From Hyphomicrobium sulfonivorans (GTDB lineage: Bacteria; Pseudomonadota; Alphaproteobacteria; Rhizobiales; Hyphomicrobiaceae), in NCBI RefSeq assembly GCF_013306565.1, contig NZ_PZPO01000001.1:1054001-1118000 (forward strand): DNA of 64,000 nt, written 5' to 3'. A model generated the notes under the pieces. The model made no database searches and had not been told where the DNA came from. It saw only the letters and a list, made by a program, of their open reading frames with translations. Positions 56,609 to 64,000 of this stretch are shown here, one piece after another; within the stretch, counting starts at the first letter, position 1, and every line of letters starts with the position of its first letter. Made by a program: the position numbers and the translations under genes.

Positions 56609-59566
56609 ATGGCCGGTAAAGAAGCACAGGCGAAGCAGCGAACCGGCGCGTATGTGGCAGCCCCCGCCACTGACGACAATTCCGGCTTCGCCGAGGATCA
56701 GGCGGGCATCGGTGCCGTCCCTGAGGCAGCCGCCGGTGATGCCGGTGATGCTGCTTCCGCAGGGGCGACCGGCTCCGCTGCAACCGGACAACCGCTCACC
56801 ACGCCGTCAGCCATTGCCGACGCATCGCCCTCGATGGCGCAGTTCCTGGAGATCAAGGCTGCGCATCCCGATTGCCTGCTCTGGTATCGCATGGGCGATT
56901 TCTACGAGCTGTTTTTCGAGGACGCCGCCATCGCCGCGGCGTGTCTGGGCATCGTGCTCACCAAGCGCGGCAAGCATGCGGGGCAGGACATCCCGATGTG
57001 CGGCGTGCCCGTACACCGCGCCGACGAATATCTGCAGCGGCTCATCCGCGCCGGCCATCGCGTCGCCGTGGCGGAGCAACTCGAAGACCCGGCTGAGGCG
57101 CGCAAGCGCGGCTCCAAGTCGGTCGTGCGCCGCGATGTCGTGCGGCTGGTCACGCCGGGCACGATCACGGAAGAAGCGCTGCTCGACGCCAAGGTCCGCA
57201 ACTATCTCACGGCGCTGTTCCGGCCCCCGGTGCAGGCAGTGGCCGGCAGCGGCAGCGCTGGCTCCTTCGCGCTTGCCTCCGTCGACATCTCAACCGGCGA
57301 GATGGAGGTTGGCGAAATCGCCGCCGCCGATCTGCCGGGCGAGCTTGCACGTCTTGCCCCCGGCGAAGTCATCACGTCCGATGGCGTGCTCGCCGATGCC
57401 GATGTGCGCGGCTGGATCGTCCGTCTCGGCGCGGCCGCAACGCCGGTTCCCAACGCCTATTTCGACAGCCTCGGTGGTGAAGCGAGCCTCAAGAAGCACC
57501 TCAAGGTGGCGGAGCTGGGCGGTTTCGGCAACTTCACCCGTGCTGAGCTTGCCGCGCTCGGCGCCATCCTGAAATACATCGAGCTGACGCAGATGGGGCA
57601 GCAGCCCGCGCTGCGTCCGCCGAAGCGCTCCGGTTCCGATGCCATCCTGCTCATCGATGCCGCCAGTCGTGCCAGTTTGGAGCTGGTGCGTTCCGCGTCG
57701 GGCGACCGACAGGGCAGTCTGCTGTCGGCCATCGACCGCACTGTTACCGGCAGCGGCGCGCGCGAACTCGCCGCCCGTCTCGCCAGCCCGCTGCGCGATG
57801 TTGCACGCATCAATGCGCGGCTCGATGCGGTCGGCTATCTCATCGGTCAGGAAAACCTGCGCGCGGATCTGCGTGCTGCGCTCAACGCCGCGCCCGATAT
57901 CGCCCGTGCTACTTCACGGCTTAGCTTCGGCCGAGGTTCACCGCGTGATCTCGCTGCTGTGCGCGACGGACTGGCCTGTGCCGCCCGCTGTGCCGATCTG
58001 CTTGAGAATGAAGCATCTGGCATCGGGCTGCCGGAAGAGTTGCAGCGCATCGCGAGCGAGCAGCGCGCGGTGACGCCCGATCTCAGCGCCATGCTCACCG
58101 ATGCGCTGGTTGAAGATCCGCCGCACCTGAAGCGCGATGGCGGTTTCGTGCGGGCCGGTTATCGCACCGAGCTCGACGATGTGCGCCGCCTGAAGGAAGA
58201 CGGCCGCGGTGTCATCGCCGGTCTGGAAGCGAAATACGTCGAGCAGACAGGCGTTAAATCGCTCAAGGTGCGCCATAACAACATCCTCGGCTATTTCATT
58301 GAGGTCACGCAGGGCAACGCCAAACCGCTGCTTGAAGAACCGCTCGCGTCCGAATTCCGCCATCGCCAGACGATGGCCAGCGCTGTCCGCTTTACAACCG
58401 TTGAGCTGAGCGAAATCGAAGGCCGCATAGCGTCGGCCAGCGAGCGGGCGCTCAGCCTTGAACAGGAAATATTTGCTGATCTGGCGCGCGCCATCGAGGC
58501 CAGCGTCGATGGTCTTGGCCGCATCGCGGCAGCGCTCGCCGAGCTGGACGCCACGGCGGCCTTGGCGGAACTGGCGCGCGAGGAAGATTATGTCCGCCCG
58601 GTCGTCGATAATAGTCGCGTGTTCGACATTCGCGGCGGACGCCATCCCGTGGTCGAGCAGGCGCTGCGGTCTGCCAAGGCGGGCACGTTCATTGAAAACG
58701 ACTGCGTGCTGTCGGCCAGCGCATCAATGTCGGAAGACGATACAACACAGCTTGCGCACGCCTCCGCCACAACCGAGCACGACGGCAACATCTGGCTCGT
58801 CACCGGTCCCAACATGGCCGGTAAGTCCACTTTCCTGCGCCAGAACGCGCTCATCGCCGTGCTGGCGCAAATGGGCGCTTACGTTCCGGCCCGCTCCGCC
58901 ACCATCGGAGCGCTGGATCGCCTGTTCAGCCGGGTCGGCGCGTCGGACGATCTGGCGCGTGGCCGCTCCACTTTCATGGTCGAGATGGTCGAAACAGCGG
59001 CGATACTTAATCAGGCAAGTGATCGATCTTTAGTCATTCTGGATGAGATCGGGCGCGGCACGGCCACCTTCGATGGCCTGTCGATCGCGTGGGCAACGGT
59101 CGAATATCTGCACGATGTGCTGCGCGCACGCGCGCTTTTCGCCACCCATTACCACGAGCTTACCGATCTTGCGCGCCGTCTCCCGGGCGTCGTCAATGTC
59201 ACCATCGACGTGCGCGAATGGCAGGACGACATCGTCTTTCTGCACAAAGTTAAGTCAGGCGCGGCCGACCGCTCCTATGGTATTCAGGTCGCCAAGCTCG
59301 CCGGCCTGCCGGCGGGTGTCGTCGGCCGCGCGAGAGAAGTTCTGGCGCTGCTGGAAAAGTCGGAACGCGGGAAAAGTTCGCGCAATGGCGGTCTGGATGA
59401 TCTGCCGCTGTTTGCAGCAAGCCAGCCCGCGGCGCCGCCACCTCAGCCCGCCGGTCCCACTGCGTTGGAGCTGGCGCTTGATGCCATGCAGCCCGATGAG
59501 TTGACACCGCGCGCGGCGCTGGATGCAATCTATCGGCTCAAGATGCTGCGAGCGGAGCGTTCCTAG
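56609..59566 (+). CDS. mutS: DNA mismatch repair protein MutS
   Basis: Mismatch recognition ATPase. 985 residues from the ATG at 56609. The first 70 or so residues are an Ala/Gly-rich extension not usual in MutS. Then follow SMAQFLEIKAAHPDCLLWYRMGDFYELFFEDA (Phe-X-Glu mismatch motif), the connector and lever, Walker A GPNMAGKST, STFMVEMVETA, Walker B LVILDEIGRGTATFDG and ATHYHEL. Intact. It precedes glnD by 87 bp, an order common in alphaproteobacteria. Starts at 56483 or a later one are possible. Confidence 0.96.
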   Translation: MAGKEAQAKQRTGAYVAAPATDDNSGFAEDQAGIGAVPEAAAGDAGDAASAGATGSAATGQPLTTPSAIADASPSMAQFLEIKAAHPDCLLWYRMGDFYELFFEDAAIAAACLGIVLTKRGKHAGQDIPMCGVPVHRADEYLQRLIRAGHRVAVAEQLEDPAEARKRGSKSVVRRDVVRLVTPGTITEEALLDAKVRNYLTALFRPPVQAVAGSGSAGSFALASVDISTGEMEVGEIAAADLPGELARLAPGEVITSDGVLADADVRGWIVRLGAAATPVPNAYFDSLGGEASLKKHLKVAELGGFGNFTRAELAALGAILKYIELTQMGQQPALRPPKRSGSDAILLIDAASRASLELVRSASGDRQGSLLSAIDRTVTGSGARELAARLASPLRDVARINARLDAVGYLIGQENLRADLRAALNAAPDIARATSRLSFGRGSPRDLAAVRDGLACAARCADLLENEASGIGLPEELQRIASEQRAVTPDLSAMLTDALVEDPPHLKRDGGFVRAGYRTELDDVRRLKEDGRGVIAGLEAKYVEQTGVKSLKVRHNNILGYFIEVTQGNAKPLLEEPLASEFRHRQTMASAVRFTTVELSEIEGRIASASERALSLEQEIFADLARAIEASVDGLGRIAAALAELDATAALAELAREEDYVRPVVDNSRVFDIRGGRHPVVEQALRSAKAGTFIENDCVLSASASMSEDDTTQLAHASATTEHDGNIWLVTGPNMAGKSTFLRQNALIAVLAQMGAYVPARSATIGALDRLFSRVGASDDLARGRSTFMVEMVETAAILNQASDRSLVILDEIGRGTATFDGLSIAWATVEYLHDVLRARALFATHYHELTDLARRLPGVVNVTIDVREWQDDIVFLHKVKSGAADRSYGIQVAKLAGLPAGVVGRAREVLALLEKSERGKSSRNGGLDDLPLFAASQPAAPPPQPAGPTALELALDAMQPDELTPRAALDAIYRLKMLRAERS

Positions 59567-59653
59567 AGCGCTTCCGGACGAAGTGAGAAGTTAAGCAAGC
59601 GGGGCGCAAGTTAGCGCCGCTTGAATTTGAGAAGGGTCGCTGGCGAAACGCGT

Positions 59654-62425
59654 ATGGATACTGCCAACGAACACACACCAGCGCCCTATTTCGATCCGGC
59701 GGCAATGCGCGCCGAGCTTGCTGCCATTTTGCGTGAACACGGCGGCGTCGCCGACAAGGCGCGGGGCGCCGTGCTCGAACGGCTGAAGCGCCTCGTTGCG
59801 GATGCCCGCGCCCAGGCACGGGCGCAGCTTGAGGTTGATCATCGCGGCCGTCAGTGCGCCGAGGGTCTGTCGCACTTTCAGGATGAGCTGATCCGCCTGC
59901 TCTACGACTACACCGTCGACAATATCTACCGGGCCACCAACCCTTCCGACGCGGAGCGGATGGCGATTGTTGCCACCGGCGGTTACGGGCGCGGTCTGCT
60001 GGCGCCGGGGTCGGACATCGATCTGCTGTTCCTGCTGCCCTACAAGAAAACGGCGTGGGCCGAGAGCGTTGCCGAATACATCCTCTATGTGCTGTGGGAT
60101 CTGGGCTTCAAGGTCGGTCATGCCACGCGCACCATCGATCAGTGCATCAAGCTCAGCTCCGACATCACCATCCGCACGGCGCTGCTGGATGCGCGCCTGA
60201 TTTACGGCGACGGTCAGCTTTTTGGCGAGTTCGAGGATCGCTTCCACACTGAGGTTGTTGCGGGCACGGCGCGCGCCTTCATCGACGCGAAGATGGCCGA
60301 GCACGATGCGCGCCATCGCGTGGCGGGCGAAAGCCGCTACAAGGTCGAGCCCAACGTCAAGGACGGCAAAGGCGGCCTGCGCGATCTTCATACGCTGCAT
60401 TGGCTGTCGAAATACATTTACGGCCAGGGCGTTGGCGCGATGACCGTTGCGGCCGGAATTTTTCGCCCCTCGGAAGTGGCGACCTATCGGCGTTGCGAAG
60501 ATTTCCTATGGACCGTGCGTTGCTTCATGCATTTCGGATCGGGCCGTTCCGAAGAGATGCTGACGTTCGACGTGCAGCCATGGATGGCGCAGCAGCTCGG
60601 CTATAACGATCGCGGCGGCCTGCGCGGCGTTGAACGCTTCATGAAGCATTATTTTCTGGTCGCGAAGGATGTGGGCGATCTCACCACCATCCTGTGTTCA
60701 GCGCTGGAAATGCAGCAGCTTAAGGGCACGCCGGCAATTGGCAGCTATTTCCGCCCATCCAGCTGGAAGCAGCGTCGTCAATTGCGCACGCGCACAGATT
60801 TCCGGGTTGAGAACGATCGCCTCAACGTATCGGATGCCGATGTGTTCAGGCGCGATCCGGTAAATCTCGTGCGCTTCTTTTCTGCGGCGCATCTGTCGAA
60901 TTCGTTTCTGCATCCCGATGCCATTCGCCTGTTGCGGCAATCGAGATTGCTGATCGACGACAACCTGCGCAACGATCCGGAAGCCAATCGCATCTTTCTC
61001 GAACTGCTGAGCGGCCATGAAAATCCGGAGATGTCGCTGCGGCGCATGAATGAAGCGGGTGTACTCGGGCGTTTCGTGCCGGAGTTCGGCCGCGTTGTCG
61101 GCATGACGCAGTTCAACATGTATCACAGCTATACGGTTGACGAGCATTTGCTACGCACCGTTGGCATGCTCGCTGACATCGAGCGCGGTGGTGCTGTCGA
61201 TGAGTTGCCGCTTGCAACCAAGATCATCAGCTCAATCAAGAATCGGCGCGCGCTTTATGTTGCAGCCTTTCTGCACGACATCGGCAAGGGACGCGTTGAG
61301 GATCATTCCATCGTCGGCGCGCGCGTTGCGCGCAAGCTGGGTCCGCGCTTTGGTCTCACGGCAGCCGAAACCGAAACTGTCGCGTGGTTGATCGAGCAGC
61401 ATCTCACCATGAGCAACATCGCGCACAGCCGCGATCTGTCCGATCCAAAAACCATCCGCGACTTTGCCGATGTGGTGCAGAGCCCGGAGCGCCTGAAGCT
61501 GCTGTTGCTGCTCACCGTCGCGGATATCCGCGCTGTTGGTCCGGGCGTTTGGAACGGCTGGAAAGGGCAGCTTCTGCGCACCCTCTATCACGAGACCGAG
61601 CCGCTTGTGGCCGGAGGTCATACGCAGATCAAGCGCAGCGAGCGTGTGGCCGAGGCGCAGGACGCGTTGCGGCGCGAGCTGACCGACTGGACGCCGGAGG
61701 AGATCGACCGTTACATCGATCAGCATTATCCCGACTATTGGCTGCGCACCGATGCTGAGCATCGCATCGAGCATGCGCGCCTGTTGCGCAAGGCGGAGCA
61801 GCAGGGCCTGGCCGTCGCCACCGATACGCACACAGACGCGTTCACCGCCATCACCGAGCTGACGATTGTCGCTCCCAATCATCCGCGCTTGCTGGCGCTG
61901 CTTGCGGGCGCCTGCGCAGCCACCGGCGCGAATATTGCCGGCGCGCACATCATGACCACGCGCGATGGCCGTGCGCTCGATACCTTCGTTCTCAATCGCG
62001 CTTTTGAAACCGACGAGGACGAGTTGCGCCGGGGCCAGCGCATCGGCGCTCTCATTGAGCGATTGTTGCGCGGCGATGCGTGGCTCGACACACTTCTGGC
62101 CGAGCGAGCCGCGCCGCCACGGCGCGTGCTGGCCTTCACCGTCGAGCCGGATGTCATCATCAACAACGCGTTGTCGGATAATTACACCGTGATCGAGGTC
62201 GCGGGGCGCGACCGTCCCGGCCTGCTGTATGAGCTGACGAGCACGCTGTCGGATCTGCTGCTCGACATCACCTCCGCGCACGTCACCACGTTCGGTGAAA
62301 AGGCCGTCGACGTCTTCTATGTCACCGATCTAACCGGTAAGAAGATCGAGCGCGAGGCGCGGCAGGATGCCATCCGCGAGCGGCTTATCGCGGTGCTCGA
62401 CCGCGACGCCAGCGACAGCAAATAG
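59654..62425 (+). CDS. glnD: Bifunctional PII uridylyltransferase/uridylyl-removing enzyme
   Basis: Nitrogen sensor that modifies PII proteins. 923 residues from the ATG at 59654 (TTG at 59621 is an alternative). Nucleotidyltransferase site GGYGRGLLAPGSDIDLLFL, PNVKDGKGGLRDLHTLHWL, an HD domain with AAFLHDIGKGRVEDHS, and two C-terminal ACT domains (TIVAPNHPRLLALLAGACAATGANI and VAGRDRPGLLYELTSTLSDLLLDI). All intact. Followed by palindromic repeats, the first of which ends with TTTT and may serve as its terminator. Confidence 0.96.
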   Translation: MDTANEHTPAPYFDPAAMRAELAAILREHGGVADKARGAVLERLKRLVADARAQARAQLEVDHRGRQCAEGLSHFQDELIRLLYDYTVDNIYRATNPSDAERMAIVATGGYGRGLLAPGSDIDLLFLLPYKKTAWAESVAEYILYVLWDLGFKVGHATRTIDQCIKLSSDITIRTALLDARLIYGDGQLFGEFEDRFHTEVVAGTARAFIDAKMAEHDARHRVAGESRYKVEPNVKDGKGGLRDLHTLHWLSKYIYGQGVGAMTVAAGIFRPSEVATYRRCEDFLWTVRCFMHFGSGRSEEMLTFDVQPWMAQQLGYNDRGGLRGVERFMKHYFLVAKDVGDLTTILCSALEMQQLKGTPAIGSYFRPSSWKQRRQLRTRTDFRVENDRLNVSDADVFRRDPVNLVRFFSAAHLSNSFLHPDAIRLLRQSRLLIDDNLRNDPEANRIFLELLSGHENPEMSLRRMNEAGVLGRFVPEFGRVVGMTQFNMYHSYTVDEHLLRTVGMLADIERGGAVDELPLATKIISSIKNRRALYVAAFLHDIGKGRVEDHSIVGARVARKLGPRFGLTAAETETVAWLIEQHLTMSNIAHSRDLSDPKTIRDFADVVQSPERLKLLLLLTVADIRAVGPGVWNGWKGQLLRTLYHETEPLVAGGHTQIKRSERVAEAQDALRRELTDWTPEEIDRYIDQHYPDYWLRTDAEHRIEHARLLRKAEQQGLAVATDTHTDAFTAITELTIVAPNHPRLLALLAGACAATGANIAGAHIMTTRDGRALDTFVLNRAFETDEDELRRGQRIGALIERLLRGDAWLDTLLAERAAPPRRVLAFTVEPDVIINNALSDNYTVIEVAGRDRPGLLYELTSTLSDLLLDITSAHVTTFGEKAVDVFYVTDLTGKKIEREARQDAIRERLIAVLDRDASDSK

Positions 62426-62622
62426 CTTTTTTGTGGCGCTCGGCGACTCCCCATTGGGGAGCCGGCTTTTAAGTGACGCTGGCGACTGCGCTCCGCACAG
62501 CCGGCCATGGTTGTTTGTTGCGCTGGCGACTCTCCTCCGGAGAGCCGGCCGCCGAGCGTATAATGGCTTGTGCAGAAACGGCCCGCCTCCGCACGGCGTC
62601 ATCCCGACTACGGTCGGGAGGT
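62426..62622. repeat. Three REP-like palindromic units downstream of glnD
   Basis: Units at 62442-62466, 62481-62506 and 62525-62550, each starting GGCGACT and ending AGCCGGC(C), with inner stems CTCCCC/GGGGAG, CTGCG/CGCACAG (imperfect) and CTCTCC/GGAGAG. Spacers are about 14-18 bp. The first is followed by TTTT. The segment ends at the left terminal repeat of the IS30 element. Confidence 0.85.
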
Positions 62623-63629
62623 GGTCTCACGGTTGAAGTGCAACGTGTTGAGGTTTTCCCAGAAAACCTCGGCAGGTGTTTTGAAGTCGAGGCATCGTCT
62701 GGGGTGGCGTTGTAGTTTGCAACGATGCTGGCCAGCTGTCGCGCTGATATCGCACCCAGATCCGACTTGCGCGGCAGCGCCCGCCGCAGGCGCAGGATGG
62801 CATTTTCAACGCCTCCCTTCTGCCATGGGCTGTGCGTGTCGCAGAAGAAGGTCTCGACGCCGAGTTCATCGGTCAGCCTGTAGTGCTGCGCGAACTCGGT
62901 GCCATTGTCGAAGGTCATGGTGCGCCTCAGTTCTGCCGGCAGCGGCGCGATAAGACGGCCGATGGCGTCTGCCACGACGGGCGCGGCTTTGGTGGTCTGG
63001 CGCGCGGCGAGGAGGATGCGCGAAGTGCGCTCATGCACCACGAGCACGGCCTCATTGCGCTTGGTGAAGCACATCAGATCGGCCTCCCAGTGGCCTTTGT
63101 TGCGGCGGTCGCTAACCTCGGGTGGCCGATCGTCAATCGATACTCTGCGCTTGAACGATCGCAGTGGGCTGACGCCGCCGCGCATGAGCCTGCCGCGCCG
63201 GTTTTTGCGATTGGGCAGCAGGCGATGCAAGTAATCCTTCTGCGCAACACGGTGATAGATGAAGCGATAAATTGACTCATGGCTGATGCGCATGGAAACG
63301 TCGGTGCGCGCCAGCCGGCCGGCGATCTGCTCGGGCGACCATCCCATCGCAAGGAGTTGCCTGACGTGCTCTCTGAGCTCCGGCTGGCGCGCCATCTTGA
63401 AGCGGCAATCCCACCGTCGCCGTCGCTCGGCCAACGCCTGCGCACGTTCGGGCGCATAGCCGCCGGGCCAGACTTTTGTTCTCACGGCATTGCGCCTCAG
63501 CTCACGCGAGATGGTGGCAGGGCTGCGCCCAAGGTGAAGGGCAATGCGGCGCAGAGATATTCCGCCTGCGCGCAGGCGGAATATCTCACAGCGCTCCGCC
63601 AAGCGGAGCTGATTGTATCGGGTTCCCAT
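62608..63629 (-). pseudogene. IS30-family transposase with a late frameshift
   Basis: Starts at ATG 63629. It has the N-terminal helix-turn-helix (GGISLRRIALHLGRSPATISRELRRN) and the DDE core: HWEADLM, TFDNGTEFAQHY and SPWQKGGVENAILRLRRALPRKSDL. After YNATP (near 62700) the reading frame shifts. The other frame restores the family C-terminus RCLDFKTPAEVFW and LNTLHFNRETT and stops at 62608, whereas the shifted frame runs into flanking DNA to 62469. One base appears lost in the CCCAGACG stretch. The catalytic residues precede the shift, so some activity cannot be excluded. Confidence 0.85.
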
Positions 63630-63671
63630 CGCAGCGACCGATTATGGCCGTTGCACTTGATTCGTGAATCC
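62623..63671 (-). mobile_element. IS30-family insertion sequence, about 1.05 kb
   Basis: Bounded by imperfect inverted repeats of about 23 bp. At the left the repeat is 62623-62645, at the right 63649-63671. Both share the inner core AAGTGCAACG (10 of 10) and an outer GG..(T)TCACG match, about 18 of 23 positions. The size fits the family. No target-site duplication is obvious in the 3 bases on either side. The transposase is on the minus strand. Confidence 0.8.
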
Positions 63672-64000
63672 CTGGGATCCACGTCAGTTGCCGCGGAGCC
63701 GGCCGCCGGTGCATTTTAGTTAGCACAGGCGACTGCGCTCCGCGCAGCTGGCCGCCAGCACTGATTGGTGCGCGCTGAACTCGCTCGCCTCGATCCAGCG
63801 CGTCTTACCAGCGTAGGGAAGAGTGGGGCTTGTGCCGCCTTTGCTTGCGCTCGCCCTCTTCTGCGACCGCGCGGGGTATGGGCGGCTGGCGTAGATCGAG
63901 GTTGTCGGGCCGACACGGTCTGAGGGGGTGAACTGCCCGCGAAGCGTCGCTGGCGTTGGCCGGCCAGCCAATAGGATTTCAGCCGAGCGGTGCTGGCGCG
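63672..64000. other. Right-end region: palindromic repeats and unassigned sequence
   Basis: Just outside the IS is a truncated repeat end (AGCCGGCCGCCGGTGC around 63697-63712), then a complete 26-bp unit at 63728-63753. The remaining sequence has a minus-strand frame (63720-63971, containing FTPSDRVGPTTSIYASRPY and LPYAGKTRW) with odd composition and no motif I trust. No gene is supported here. Confidence 0.5.
63728..63753 (+). repeat. 26-bp palindromic repeat unit, copy to the right of the IS
   Basis: GGCGA, stem CTGCG-CTC-type loop with CGCAG, ending CTGGCC. Nearly identical to the unit at 62481-62506, on the other side of the IS30 element. Confidence 0.85.

Noticed and set aside
63716-63971. 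Minus-strand frames at the right end
   Set aside because: Low-complexity Pro/Arg/Ser-rich translations partly made of the palindromic repeat; no supportable function, though a conserved small protein cannot be excluded.

Overview
The window is a GC-rich chromosomal segment from an alphaproteobacterium. The evidence is the set of lineage markers it carries: GcrA, a full CtrA-type site (TTAA-N7-TTAA), the RegB/RegA (ActS/ActR) redox pair with a SenC gene, MmcB, the long bidomain dCTP deaminase, a SAM-II riboswitch ahead of metZ, and the order mutM / rpsT / dnaA / dnaN / recF / gyrB. Gene order resembles Hyphomicrobiales and relatives, but the sequence alone does not fix the order or genus. Fructose-bisphosphatase and phosphoribulokinase genes point to Calvin-cycle capacity; Rubisco is not in the window.

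Layout. At 1-775 (minus) is the N-terminal part of a type I secretion ABC exporter running off the left edge. 990-3762 holds three Calvin/pentose phosphate genes (FBPase, phosphoribulokinase, ribulose-phosphate epimerase). 3849-7443 holds ubiE, mutM, two related membrane proteins and rpsT with two tandem terminators. 7500-8340 has no convincing gene and is a candidate replication origin, with DnaA-box-like sites and a perfect CtrA site. It is followed by a small rhodanese and dnaA-dnaN-recF-gyrB. 16119-19689 carries a Lon-like AAA+ protein without a protease domain, translationally coupled to a Usp-like protein, plus mmcB. 19825-23308 is the regA-regB / SenC region. 23491-26343 holds a DUF45 metallopeptidase and a class A PBP.

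26899-36290 is the phosphate block: ppk2, phoR, pstS-pstC-pstA-pstB-phoU-phoB, ended by a strong terminator. gcrA follows on the minus strand, then argD-argF-hslO behind a terminator-like leader. 41147-43821 is an FdhF/YdeP-type molybdenum oxidoreductase coupled to a small winged-helix-like protein. 43884-46922 is a minus-strand argE, apaG, metZ group, with a SAM-II riboswitch ahead of metZ. Then come dcd, olsB (ornithine lipid synthesis), a PAS-GGDEF-EAL protein, a divergent response regulator/histidine kinase pair resembling the Legionella/Vibrio LqsR/LqsS-CqsS quorum-sensing proteins, maeB, mutS and glnD. The right end is a cluster of 26-bp palindromic repeats split by an IS30-family element whose transposase has a late frameshift.

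How the parts fit. Phosphate sensing (PhoR/PhoB/PhoU/Pst), polyphosphate use (PPK2) and phosphorus-free lipids (OlsB) form a phosphate-starvation theme. RegBA with SenC is a redox-control theme that in relatives governs Calvin-cycle genes such as those at the left end. GcrA, the CtrA site and GANTC sites around dnaA point to the alphaproteobacterial cell-cycle circuit. The least expected items are the Lqs-like pair without a visible synthase gene, the protease-less Lon-like ATPase, and the covarying palindromic repeat family.
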